Shown piece by piece: positions 25,879 through 36,369 of a stretch of DNA of 64,000 nucleotides (within the stretch, counting starts at the first letter, position 1; each line of letters begins with the position of its first letter). The notes beneath the pieces are model-generated. The model made no database searches, was not told the DNA's origin, and saw only the letters and a program-made list of their open reading frames with translations. The stretch is from Macrophomina tecta (Eukaryota; Ascomycota; Dothideomycetes; Botryosphaeriales; Botryosphaeriaceae), in contig JAKSGN010000002.1 of assembly GCA_024180945.1 (NCBI GenBank), forward strand, positions 2,728,001 to 2,792,000, in the 5' to 3' direction. A program made the position numbers and the translations under genes.

Positions 25879-26180
25879 ACCGGGCAGAGCTCGCCGAAGA
25901 CGGTCTGGGGGAAGGAGGAGAGAGAAGCCGTACGTCACCGGGCGAGAGCTGGGGAGACGCTCGGGGCAGGCAGCCGCAGATGGCCGCGGGGTCCTTATCG
26001 ATAGGAGCTCGAATAATTTCATTGCGATGTCGGTGATTCGCGCGCAGAGCCTGTGCTCAACCCTCACCACCATTGATTGACTCACTCCCCGCAATCTTTT
26101 CCCCAGTTGCCGCCACCAGGTCCATTGAAACGCCCCGGTTCAGCTTTTCCCCATCGCCCACAGCCCCAAACCTGCCCACC
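25879..26180. promoter_or_regulatory. Divergent VFA1/ARG4 promoter region
   Basis: This 302-bp gap must hold both promoters. The ARG4 side is C-rich with several CCCC runs just before its ATG. I see no TATA box. No consensus site for a specific regulator is claimed. Confidence 0.5.
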
Positions 26181-27648
26181 ATGGCCGAGAACAAGCCTAG
26201 CAAGACAATGCTCTGGGGCGGCCGCTTCACAGGTACGCGCCATTGGCACGCCCCAGCTCTCCAAGCTCCTGTCCCTGTCCTGACCACCCTGCACAGGCGG
26301 CCTCGATCCGCTAATGGTTGCCTACAACGAGTCCATCTATTACGATCGCAACTTCTACGCCCAGGACATCGCCGGCTCCATCGCCTACGCCCGCCAGAAC
26401 ACCAAGCTCGGCATCCTGACCGAGGACGAGTTCCAGGCCATTGAGAAGGGCTTTCAGCAGGTCAAGCAGGAGTGGGAGTCCGGAACCTTCGACATCAAGC
26501 CTGGCGTCGATGAGGACATCCACACCGCCAACGAGCGCCGCCTGGGCGAGATCATCGGCACCAACATCGCTGGCAAGCTCCACACTGGCCGCAGCCGCAA
26601 CGACCAGGTTGCTACCGACATCCGCATGTGGCTGCGTGAGAAGCTGCGCGAGATTGAGGGCTACCTGATCGAATTCCTCAGGGTCGTCGCTGCCCGTGCT
26701 GAGAAGGAGATTGATCCCGTCATGCCCGGCTACACCCACCTGCAGCGTGCCCAACCCATCCGCTGGAGTCACTGGATGCTGAGCTATGGCCTGGCTTTTG
26801 CTACCGATCTCCAGCGCCTGCGTGAGACTATCCGCCGCGTCAACCGCTGCCCGCTGGGCTGCGGCGCCCTGGCTGGCAATCCCTTCGGCATCAATCGTGA
26901 CGCTCTGGCTCAGGAGCTTGGCTTCGACGAGGTTCTGTACAACAGCATGGCCGGTGTCGCCGACCGCGACTTTGGCCTTGAGGCCATGCAATGGGGCAGC
27001 ACCTTGATGCTGCACATGAGTCGCTGGGCTGAGGACCTAATCATCTACAGCAGTGCCGAGTTTGGCTTCGTCAGGTTGGCTGATGCCTACAGCACTGGCA
27101 GCTCTCTGATGCCGCAGAAGAAGAACCCTGACAGCTTGGAGCTTCTTCGTGGCAAGGCTGGTCGTGCCTTTGGTCAGATGGCTGGCCTGATGATGACCAT
27201 CAAGGGCATCCCCAGTACTTACAATAAGGACCTGCAGGAGAGTGTTGAACCACTGCTCGACCACGTCAAGACCGTCGCGGATAGCATTCAGATCGCCACC
27301 GGTGTCATCTCCACCCTCGATATTGTGCCCGAGAAGATGCGTGCTGCTCTGACCCCCGACATGCTGGCCACCGACCTTGCCGACTACCTCGTCCGCAAGG
27401 GCGTCCCTTTCCGTGAGACCCACCACATTTCCGGCCGTGTTGTTGCTCTTGCCGAGAAGGAGGGCATCCCTATGGACCAGCTGTCATTCGAGCAGCTGCA
27501 GGCTGTCGACTCGCGCTTCGAGCGCGACATTGTTGAGTCCTTTGACTACGAGAAGAGCGTGGAGATGCGCGCAACCAAAGGCGGCACCAGCAGGTCTTCT
27601 GTCTTGGACCAGATCGCAAACATTAGAAAGATGATAGAGGGCAACTAG
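26181..27648 (+). CDS. ARG4: Argininosuccinate lyase
   Basis: Two exons, 26181-26232 and 26297-27648, give 1404 nt and 467 residues, the normal length. It cleaves argininosuccinate to arginine and fumarate (EC 4.3.2.1), the last step of arginine synthesis. Visible hallmarks are LWGGRF at the N-terminus, TGRSRNDQ at about 114-121, the YTHLQRAQP histidine at about 165, and the fumarase/lyase signature [10 protein letters not shown] at about 285-294, which supplies the catalytic serine. The 64-bp intron splits ACA-G/GC and restores FTGGLDPLM. Codon use is strongly C/G-ending, as in highly expressed fungal genes, which also produces a long antisense frame that I do not annotate. Confidence 0.98.
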
Positions 27649-28380
27649 TATTGAAACCTTCAGGCCTGTGGCAGGTCCTGTATGTGTGCTACGTTCGGAC
27701 GCTTTTACGACCGGCAAATATTTGGTTATGCCTATGGGTTCAATAGCGGGGGAAACAAACAAAAAGTTCTAGCGATAAAGAAAAAGGGTCTTGGATAGGC
27801 TTCGTGGCGTTTAATTATAACCGGACTTAATTTACTCAAGTGAGTTCTCAACGTTGCTGGCACTCGCCAGACTCGCAAGTATGAGCTATTGCGCATTTGA
27901 CTTCACCATGTGCTTTCACACTCTCCCACGTGGTGAAGAGGAACTCTCGGGTTGCTGATGAGTATCTCCTGTGCTTTCATGCTGGCGGGACAATCATACA
28001 CAGTAATGCATAAGGCATCGATATTGTGGCGGGAATCAAATCCAGCAGAAGCTTGAGGGTCGCTTTACCATCCATATGGACGGCGAAAATGTAAGTGACT
28101 GGTTAAATACAGTACTTTTCATGTGTATGCATATACGGGAGGCGAATGGGGCAGATGCGGGAAAGTACTAACAAGACGGATAAATTAAAGAATGACGCCC
28201 TTTGGAGATTTCCCCATCTAGAAACCGTGGAGTCTTTCGGAACATTTTTGTGCGAGAGGCCGAAACTTGGGAACAGCGTATTCATAAAAGGCTGAGCTGG
28301 AACTTCATTTGTGAAAAGACGCCATTGCTCAGTCTATTGTATGATTTGGCCATCAAAAGAATCATATTAGGATTAGCGAG
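27649..28380. other. Intergenic region between ARG4 and the EGF/propeller gene
   Basis: AT-richer than the flanking genes, no gene seen. It should contain the ARG4 3' end and the promoter of the secreted protein at 28381. Confidence 0.5.
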
Positions 28381-29517
28381 ATGCGTCTGTTCTCGGTCGG
28401 CACCACGCTAATACCACTCTTGCCTTTGTTCGTCACTGTCTATGCATGCACAACAGACGACGACTGTAACCTAAATGGAGTCTGTGCTGACGGGTTTTGC
28501 ATTTGCGATCCAGGCTGGCGCTCCGCCGACTGTGGCGAGCTCGATCTTTATCCGGCCGCTCGGTGGACGGCCTACAACCACACCAACGCGACTGCCTCGG
28601 ATGCCTACGAGAACGGAAATAAAGGTAACTCATCATGGGGTGGCCAGATTCTCCAGGACAGAGAGAATCCTACCAAGTTCCACCTCATCACTTCCCAATT
28701 TGCGCATGGGTGCGGTCTGAATGGCTGGAAGCCTTTCAGCACCATCATCAGGGCCGAGTCAACGACAGGTCCTCGTGGTCCCTATTACTGGGCACAGGAA
28801 ATCCTCCACTCATTCTACCACAATCCAACCACTTTCTGGAGTCCAGCAGACGAGCTATACCTGTTGTACGTCATCGGAGTCGACTACGCAGTCCCAGGCA
28901 CCTGTGGATCAAGGACGATCGGGCCAAACAACATCTCCTTGTCTACCTCGCCTGATTTGAAGACGTGGACAGCAAGGAAACAGATCCTCACCAACGCGAC
29001 GAACCCTGCTCCATGGCCACTCTACTCTCAGGATAATCACACATCCGCCTTTGCCCTGGCGGTTGAGGACAATCTCATCTACGTCGCCGAGAACTACAAC
29101 GCCTCGTACGACCGCGTCTTCAGCCCTTCTGGCCAACCCTGGAGCGAAGACCCTTTTCTCTGGCAGGACAAGCGCGGTCACTGGCACATCTTGGCCCACT
29201 ACATGATCGACATCGAGGAGAGGGACGAGAAGGGCCCGAACGTGGGCGCTCATCTCTATGCCAGAAATCTGACGGGGCCGTGGACGTTCAACACACAGAC
29301 GCTGGCATACAACACGACGGTCGAATTTGATGATGGGACCACGACGGAAATGTATCGGAGGGAGAGGCCCAAGCTGTATTTTGATTTGAGTGATCCGGAT
29401 CTGACGCCGTTATATTTGTTGAATGGCGTTCAGGAAAGCAACAATGGGCGCAGTTTCACGTTAATACAGCCTATAGGTAGTGGTGCTGAGACTTATGAGA
29501 AGCGGCTCGGTTTCTGA
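28381..29517 (+). CDS. Secreted EGF-like plus five-bladed beta-propeller (GH43-like) protein
   Basis: A single exon of 378 residues. Residues 1-22 form a clear signal peptide (MRLFSV...LPLFVTVYA). Next comes one EGF-like module with six cysteines (about 23-51, ending CDPGWRSADC). The remainder resembles GH43/GH32-type five-bladed propellers: repeated Trp/Asp motifs such as PYYWAQE, WSPADELYLLYV, WSEDPFLWQDKRGHWHIL and ARNLTGPWTF, and ERPKLYFD near the end. At least eight N-x-S/T sites support secretion. The substrate is not evident, and whether the catalytic acids of GH43 are present cannot be decided without alignment. It stands alone 270 bp before ALG14. Confidence 0.85.
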   Translation: MRLFSVGTTLIPLLPLFVTVYACTTDDDCNLNGVCADGFCICDPGWRSADCGELDLYPAARWTAYNHTNATASDAYENGNKGNSSWGGQILQDRENPTKFHLITSQFAHGCGLNGWKPFSTIIRAESTTGPRGPYYWAQEILHSFYHNPTTFWSPADELYLLYVIGVDYAVPGTCGSRTIGPNNISLSTSPDLKTWTARKQILTNATNPAPWPLYSQDNHTSAFALAVEDNLIYVAENYNASYDRVFSPSGQPWSEDPFLWQDKRGHWHILAHYMIDIEERDEKGPNVGAHLYARNLTGPWTFNTQTLAYNTTVEFDDGTTTEMYRRERPKLYFDLSDPDLTPLYLLNGVQESNNGRSFTLIQPIGSGAETYEKRLGF

Positions 29518-29787
29518 AGCTGCAGGACGCCATCATCATGTCGCTGAAGATTGGAAATGCGGGTGAAGAAGTAGGCGGGGTCGAGGGCTTTAAGTAGTTC
29601 ACGTAGCGGACTTTGCATGACTCGCGCACCTAAACTCCGGCGACACTTTTCCAGACGCCAGAGAGCTCCATGTCAAGCACCCAAGCTCTACGCCGCTCTT
29701 TACAACCACGACCTCACCACACCCGTTCACAATGAATTGAAGCCACGCAAGCCGCATAACTCTCGCGCAGAGCTCCCAACCCCGACA

Positions 29788-30717
29788 ATGGCGGACATCG
29801 CCCCACCGCCGCCGGTCTCGCTCCTCTTCTTCAACGGCCTCTTCATCCTCGCCTTTCTCTCCATTCCCTTCATCGCGCTACGCATCCTCTTCCTCCTCCC
29901 ACCCCTCCGCCCACCGCCTCCACGACGCCGCCGCCCTGGTATGTCCACGGCCCCCAAAGGCAAAGACTCGGCCGCCACCCCGCAGCTCCTGGCCTCCGAC
30001 CAAGGAGAAGCAGCAGAACGAGATGACGAAGACGACGCCGCCGCTCTAAACGCCAGCCCGACCCGCCTCCTCGTCGTGCTCGGCAGCGGAGGCCATACCG
30101 CGGAAATGCTCGCCATGCTGCGCAAGCTGGACCCGCACACCTTCCTGCGCAGCTGGTCATCCCGCACATACGTGATCAGCGAGGGCGACGCTCTGAGCGC
30201 GGAGCGGGCGCGGGAATTCGAGGAGCATCTTCTCCGCTCCACCACCACGCCCAAATCCGCCAATTCGACCGCACAGATAGACCAAGAGGAGGAGCGCGCC
30301 CAGCAAGCCAAAGATACCGCAGCCATAGACGCTGGTAGCTATGATGTGCACGTGGTCCCCCGCGCCCGCCGCATCCACCAATCCCTCCTCACCACCCCGC
30401 TCTCCGCCCTGCGCTGCCTCCTCGCCTGCATCTCTATCCTCTTGCGCCCCGCGCCGCCTGACCTCATCCTGACCAATGGGCCCGGCACGGGCGTCATCGT
30501 AGTCCTGACGGCGCTGGTGCTGCGCTTCGTGGACGTCGGCGATGGGCGCCGCACCAGCCGCGTGCGGACTGTATACGTAGAGAGCTGGGCGCGCGTGAGA
30601 GGGCTGAGTCTGAGCGGGAGGCTGCTGTTAAGGGTGGTGGATCGGTTCGTGGTACAGTGGGAGGGCTTGTTGGAGAAGTTGGGCGGGAGAGGCGAGTATT
30701 TAGGTGTGCTGGTCTGA
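29788..30717 (+). CDS. ALG14: UDP-GlcNAc transferase subunit ALG14
   Basis: Intronless, 309 residues from the ATG at 29788. A membrane anchor (about residues 9-32, FNGLFILAFLSIPFIALRIL) is followed by the Alg14 nucleotide-binding start LLVVLGSGGHTAEML, then YVISEGD, a Pro/Arg motif VVPRARRIHQS, PPDLILTNGPGTG, YVESWARV and a C-terminal DRFVVQWEGL, all hallmarks of the family. Alg14 anchors Alg13 on the cytosolic face of the ER to add the second GlcNAc to dolichol-PP-GlcNAc. Two acidic, Ala/Gln-rich inserts (about residues 60-90 and 155-178) make it longer than the yeast protein. An in-frame upstream ATG at 29617 exists, but the extension is Arg/Pro-rich and would displace the anchor from the N-terminus, so I prefer 29788. 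Confidence 0.93.
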   Translation: MADIAPPPPVSLLFFNGLFILAFLSIPFIALRILFLLPPLRPPPPRRRRPGMSTAPKGKDSAATPQLLASDQGEAAERDDEDDAAALNASPTRLLVVLGSGGHTAEMLAMLRKLDPHTFLRSWSSRTYVISEGDALSAERAREFEEHLLRSTTTPKSANSTAQIDQEEERAQQAKDTAAIDAGSYDVHVVPRARRIHQSLLTTPLSALRCLLACISILLRPAPPDLILTNGPGTGVIVVLTALVLRFVDVGDGRRTSRVRTVYVESWARVRGLSLSGRLLLRVVDRFVVQWEGLLEKLGGRGEYLGVLV

Positions 30718-31468
30718 GCTGCGGGATGGTCAATGGTGAAGGGCCTGAGTAGGTCGTGTGTTGAATATACGCATAGAGCAATTACACTGGGCGCGGGCTT
30801 GTGGGGTCTTTGTAAGATCGGCGCCTGCTGGCACGCAGCACGGGCAGGGATCCGATAAGCTTAGAACGCTTACTCGAAGGAGTAATTGTGCTGTAACTCC
30901 ATATAAATGTTACCGTAAATAACAGAGGTATGTTCGAGGAGAATTCTGGTTATCAGCTCCAGGGCAATGTCTCGGAGGTCCAAGAGAGTGCTCTTATCCA
31001 TCAAATGATCAATAAGATGTTCGAATTCGAGAGGAACCTCATGATAGTCATGGAAACGGCGACGTGAGTGTGGCCTGAGGCTGTCATGTTTTTTTGGGGG
31101 CGTAAGTGGTCAGTGAAACATGACTACATTTTAGCGTCCGGACAACGCTGTTGTACACAGCACATCTGTCTTCACATCCACTCCCGCAATACCTTCGGAG
31201 AATTAGAGGTTATATTTTCCCACATTACCAGCCTCGACCCGCGCCCGCGAGACGCCTTACATTGATTTTAGAACCGCTGACTACGGCGAGCGAGACTTCT
31301 CGTACTCTTTGGTGAAAGATGTAATAAGAAACTGCGCGAAGGTATCTCGACATTGGTAATAGATCCCTATCCACATCAATGGGAAAGCCACGAGGGATAA
31401 GCACGCTATTTATCTGACCCAGAAGAAAATTCCAGCCGCCTGCGCTGTGGGAAGCATGATGGTATTTC
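30718..31468. other. Intergenic region after ALG14
   Basis: Low-GC, no gene seen. Confidence 0.5.
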
Positions 31469-31966
31469 TCACACGATGAGTATATCCTTCATTGATGCCC
31501 CGTGGAAGTCACCTTCTTCGTGGAATGTGCCCATTCCAGCTCTTTCGTACGTATCCACGCTCCCTCCATGTGGGCTGAGAAGCAGACAATAAGCCTGTTG
31601 CTCCTGCCGCTGGGAGAAAGCCTTAGAGAACAGTAGCCCTGTGGACAAGGTTTCGGCGAGAAGAGGTGCTGCAGCGTCTTTGTAAATGTTACACTTGAGG
31701 CGCCCGTGCTCATCTACATAATGCCACATGCCATGTTTGGTCCGGACCAGGCGCATTCCAGACGTGCGGTCCCATAGCCCGGTACACCGGCCTCTCGCGA
31801 GATCGTTTTCAGCAGTTATTGATCCACTCCCTAAGGAGAGTGAAAGCCTGGGAACAGTCCGCCGCGGGAGCTGGATGCCTTTGGTATCGTCAGTCTCAAG
31901 ATGGAACGCTCCCTATGGCAGAGAATCGTTGAATTGCGTGCTTACTTGGTACAACATATTCTTTAC
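31469..31966 (-). pseudogene. 3' end of an unidentified gene or gene remnant
   Basis: On the minus strand an open frame of 148 codons runs from 31912 to the stop at 31469. It is preceded by a plausible 54-bp intron (31913-31966, GTAAAG...CCATAG). The protein is not repetitive and looks real: it includes GLWDRTSGMRLVRTKHGMW, FSKAFSQRQEQQAYCLLL and the end MKDILIV. The tail is reminiscent of C-termini of HET-domain (heterokaryon incompatibility) proteins, a weak impression only. Upstream (to about 32366) two different frames give protein-like stretches (for example NSWDYFYRHVKGPLVISSPG) but I cannot join them to one start codon. It may therefore be a decayed gene, or a gene with exons I failed to find. 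Confidence 0.35.
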
Positions 31967-32531
31967 CTCGCTTTGTTGATATACAGAGGCTAAACGTGAG
32001 ATAACGAGTTTCCTCATTACTCTCATACCATATGGGAGCCGAGATACATAGCTCAATCCCGGGTGAGCTTATGACCAGGGGTCCCTTGACATGGCGATAG
32101 AAATAGTCCCAGCTATTGATAGCTGGTGGACAAGTGCTGCCATGATCAGAGAACAAAAGGGCAGTGCAGTGCGGAGGTCGGCAATTGAGATGCTTCTTGC
32201 AGGAGCACAAATTATTTATATTGCGGTGGTTCTCATGGACAGGCCATATGCCTGTTGCAGGAATGCCTAAGCGGGCAGAGCACAGGGCCATTGGAATCAA
32301 ACAGATAGCCCGAAACGATTTGTGCGAATAGGTGCTGCGATGTGGGAGAGTATGTGAGGTAACCATGATACTCGGTTTCCCTCAATGCTTATCGCCGTGT
32401 AACTTGAACCAACACAGGATCCTAGGCTCCCTTGTACCCATATCTCAGCCTCTGCAGCCCCGCCACATCCACTGGCGCAAGTTGGGACCTGACAACAATG
32501 ACCAGCACAAGCACGACTACTGACCGTCAAT

Positions 32532-33264
32532 TCACAGGCTCTGATTTGCGGCGGGATGAAGCCCTTTGAACTTACTCGCAGGTAAATACCCCTCCCAGCC
32601 CTCCACCTTCGCCTTTGCCGCCAGCGACTCCAACCACACGACCAAACACAGCGCCAAATTCAGCAGAGGCAGAAACCTCTCCACCGGCCCGTCATCCACG
32701 CTCCCAGTTCCTAATATCCCCAACACTCTATCCAAACCTCCCGGAACGGAACCTCCACCTATCGAAACGCGTCCAGGCAGCGGTGACGGTGGACTGCCTA
32801 GCGGTACGAAGTACAGTGTGTACGCGGATGCGGCGAGGGAAGTGATGGCGAGAGCAGCGGTGAGGAACTCAGAGAAGGAGGAGGGCGCGAGGAGCGGACG
32901 CAGGTAGAGGACCAGTGAGAGCGCGGGGAGGGCGAGGAAGGCTTTCTGTGGAAGCTGTTAGTGTTCTGCTGCCTGGTCGTGGATCTGTTCCTCTGGGCGC
33001 TCGGTGGGCCATGCGCTGCCCAAGTGCAAGAGGAAATAGAAGTACTTTATAGAAGTCCGTTTTGGCCCCGTCTTCGGCCTCAATCTGAGTGATGAGCTTC
33101 TCTTGTTCTGTTAGGCAGGCATCAGCGCGGCAAGTACAGCGACGCCAGAGTTTTGTATATAGGGTGGGATGTGGGCGCAGACCTTCCTCATCTATACCCT
33201 CAGCGGGCTCTTCATCGGAGTCTTCAGGATATTTGAAAGCTTTTCGTAGGCGTGTCGTGGCCAT
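32532..33264 (-). CDS. Small fungal membrane protein of unknown function
   Basis: Three exons on the minus strand: 33264-33183, 33107-33046 and 32945-32532; 558 nt, 185 residues; introns 75 and 100 bp, all joins in frame. An acidic N-terminus (YPEDSDEEPAEGIDEEEQEK) precedes two or three hydrophobic helices (FLALPALSLVLYL, FLTAALAITSLAASAYTLYF, and near the end FLPLLNLALCLVVWLESL). I recognise the general type, an uncharacterised small Pezizomycotina membrane protein, but not a function. It diverges from COA1 across 418 bp. Confidence 0.8.
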
Positions 33265-33682
33265 TTTCGCGGTGTAGTCGTTTAGAGAGAGCTCTGCCGC
33301 GACGATGCACCGGAGCTCTGGGCATGACGCAGACGCGCAGCTGGCCAGAGCACGGAAATGGTTCAGGCATGATACTCTGCCTCACCAATTGCTCCGCCGA
33401 AACGGCTTGAAATTACCCAAAGGAAAAAAAAAAAAAAAACAAAGGGAGAGGAGAGACTGACTGGGTAAATCCTCACTAGATGGTACAGGAACGAATCTTA
33501 GCAGCTATCAACTCATGTTGCTTCATTCCTACATGTGTCGAGTGTATGCCTTCTCGTCTACCGCAGCGGCAACCACTAAATTTCCAAACCTCCGCCGCTG
33601 ATCGTTCGAGTCCGCCCGCCATTACCACCATCCTCCGCACCACCACAAACCCGCACCACAAACCCGCACACCAACAGCCGCC
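33265..33682. promoter_or_regulatory. Divergent promoter region with A16 tract
   Basis: This 418-bp gap between the membrane-protein gene and COA1 contains 16 consecutive A (33424-33439), a position typical of nucleosome-depleted fungal promoters. It has no TATA box that I trust. Confidence 0.5.
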
Positions 33683-34652
33683 ATGTCCCTCCGCCCGCTC
33701 CTCCCCAGGCCCCGCGCCCGCCTCACGCCCAAAGCGACCCCGCCCCTCCGACGCACGCTCATTGCCGCCCCGAAGCCAAACTCCGGCCCGCTCATGCAAC
33801 GACGCGCTGACCGCGCGCTGCCGACCGTCAACACCTCCTCCCTGCGCTGGAAACTGTCGCTCCCCTTCTTCGGCCTTATCATTGCGGGCGCGACGGCCGC
33901 CATCTTCAATTACCAGAAGCAGTCGAGCTCGGTTGTCGAGAGCACCATGTACGCGCTGCGGACGCACCCGGCGGCGCGCGAGGCGCTAGGCGGCGAGATC
34001 CAGTTCGCAAGCAAGATCCCGTGGATTCGCGGCACAATTGATCAACTGCATGGGCGGATCGATATCAGTGTGGGCGTGAAGGGGAAGCAGGGGAAGGGCA
34101 CGATGAGGTTTCGGAGCGAGAGGAGGAAGAGGATGGGCTATGTGAGTGGCTCTTTTCTTTTTTCCTGAGTTGGGTCCAGGTGTTTCTGGGTGTCGATTGT
34201 ATGTCGTGGGAGGGAAATGGGTCCCTGGAATCCCGGATTGGGCTCTGGAACGGCTGCGCGGATCGGACGGATTGCTATTCTTCCCACAGCCTCTTGGCCC
34301 ATAAGCTTGGTCAGCGGGTAAGGGAGATTTCGGAACCGCGTCTGCAGCGATGTACACGCCAGACAGATGACAAGGCGCCGGGAAGCCTGCACAAGGAATT
34401 CGGCGTGCGTCGTTGCCTGAGGACGTCCCATGTTCCAGACCTGAAGGCCCAGCAATGCCGTGCTGTCTCGGGAAGATTTATCATTCCACACGCGACGGGA
34501 GAAAACAGCAGTAACGCTAACGTGGCTTATTTCACACGCAGTTCGAGACTTTGGAGTGGAGCCTCACCACCGACAGCGGTCGGACGATTCAGCTGCTCGA
34601 CGCTGATGGACCCGATCCGTTCAGGCGGGTCCAGGAAGATGACGAGGATTGA
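33683..34652 (+). CDS. COA1: Cytochrome c oxidase assembly factor, Coa1 family
   Basis: Two exons, 33683-34141 and 34542-34652; 570 nt, 189 residues. An Arg/Pro-rich, Ser-containing N-terminus without acidic residues suits mitochondrial import. One transmembrane helix follows (about residues 56-75, LSLPFFGLIIAGATAAIF), then the conserved globular part: ALGGEIQFASKIPWIRGTI, HGRIDISVGVKGKQGKGTM, and RMGY-FETLEWSL rebuilt exactly over the intron. Coa1 acts in the inner membrane in early maturation of Cox1. The intron is 400 bp (34142-34541) with GTGAGT donor, GCTAACG branch site and CGCAG acceptor, far longer than usual here. The stop is TGA at 34650-34652. Confidence 0.9.
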
Positions 34653-36369
34653 AGTGAGAAGAAAAGAGCATAGCCCACTAAAGGTAGAACAGGCGTTCGT
34701 GCAGAGTCATGCGAACTGGGGAGCAATAGCACAGTGTGTACGTTATTGGCAAGTAAGCTAAGCGAGAATGAGGGTCGAAGTGTATCATATATGCATCAGC
34801 GGGCTGGCGGTAATTAAGGCGTTACAGGTTAGAAGTGATTTCAAATCCTTCCTCAACTCTTCTAGAGCGTAAAGACAAAACGATCATGATTCGCCGGCCG
34901 ACAGAAGAGTCCTCAGAACAGAAGAGAACGTTTTAGCGTGGACGGATCGCAGGTCAGTGGAGTTACGCCGTAGATCATAAGAAGGGGCGCATTATGATGT
35001 GTCGTCCACAAATCTTATTTCAACCGATCATGACCTTGTTCTTTTACTACTTTTGCATCTCCGACTAACTCATATTCCCTTTTTCATGCTTTTTTTTTTT
35101 TTTTTTTTGGCCTCGTCTACTATCCGACACATTCTTCATGCGGAAAGAATATCAAGATTTTGGACGTATCTTCCATAACTCGCGCGCCCTGCAGGTTCCC
35201 CTTCCCTTATGCACACCGAGTTCCAAGTTCCACCACGCGGCCCCAATGGTGAACACCAGTCAATACTGCTCTCTGTATAGCATGAGTACAAAGCAATTAT
35301 TACGACTTCAGAAGTCCCTCACAACCTGCACAAGGATATCCAACCATCTACTTTCACCAACATCAATATGATACATATTATACCTACCGACTACGTTGCC
35401 TATCGCGATAGGCCGCCATGATATCACCCGAGGCAGGGTCTCGGATCTTTGCCGAAACACCCAGTGTAGACAGTCCTAGACTTGGCGTCGATGCCGTGCT
35501 GACGAAGAAGATGGGTAACTTCCCATGCACGCCGATCAGACTACGAACGCATCTCGCCAAAAAAAAAAAAAAAAAGAATGGCGTTCCTATTGTAGATGTC
35601 ATGACGTCAAGCATCGCAATCGCTCAGTGCCAAAGTGGAAAGAATTGTTCGCGTAGTGATCGTATAGTCTGAAAATTTCCCGAAGTCATGTGTGTGCATC
35701 TTCGTTTGGTGTACATTAACGACCAGAGAGAGCCCTCCCGCATGCCAGCCAAAAAGTCGTTAAGATCACACCAATGATTACAGGGGCAAGAGGCCCCCTT
35801 CATCCGTAGTGTGTGTTTGCCGGCAACCCATCCTTCAATCCGTCCCTCCCATCCCAACCCGAATAGCACCCAAAAGGAACGGACCCGTTATATCCTCGTC
35901 CCCATCCGTCCTTCTGCTCAAAAAGTCCTTCCTCCCAGTCCTACCCGTGTTCCTCCTTTGCGCCAAAAGCTGTATCCAAAAGAGGTGAGAGGCTATCTGT
36001 GATACTCCAAAAAGCATCAAGTACAGCCATGAAGGAGTATAAAAGTTACGAGATAAGGAGTGACTAAGCGGGGCTTCCGCGCGTTCTGCTGCCTACACAT
36101 TTCCAACAGGTAAAAGGTGTTCAAAGAAACGAAAGGAACGGGTATAAACGAAATCGTGGGTCACGTCGTTAGAATCGAACAGCCAAAAAAAAAAAAAAAA
36201 AGTATTTGCAATCGGTCTTCCCAATTCAATACCACCGCCGCCGATTACTTGTCCTTTTTTCTTTTTTTTTCTTGGCCTCTGCTCGCCATTCGGGGGAGGG
36301 GAAAGCCTCAAAAAGGTCTATGCATGTTCCCTTGCCATCAACCCGCTAATCGCAGCAACGAAAACTCGC
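34653..36369. other. Intergenic region with three long A/T runs
   Basis: No gene seen in 1.7 kb. It contains T19 at 35090-35108, A17 at 35559-35575 and A17 at 36185-36201. It lies between the ends of two convergent genes, so no promoter is needed here. Confidence 0.5.

Noticed and set aside
26311..27015. 234-codon frame antisense to ARG4
   Set aside because: Mirror of biased third positions in the lyase gene; Val/Leu/Ala/Gly-rich and without family likeness.
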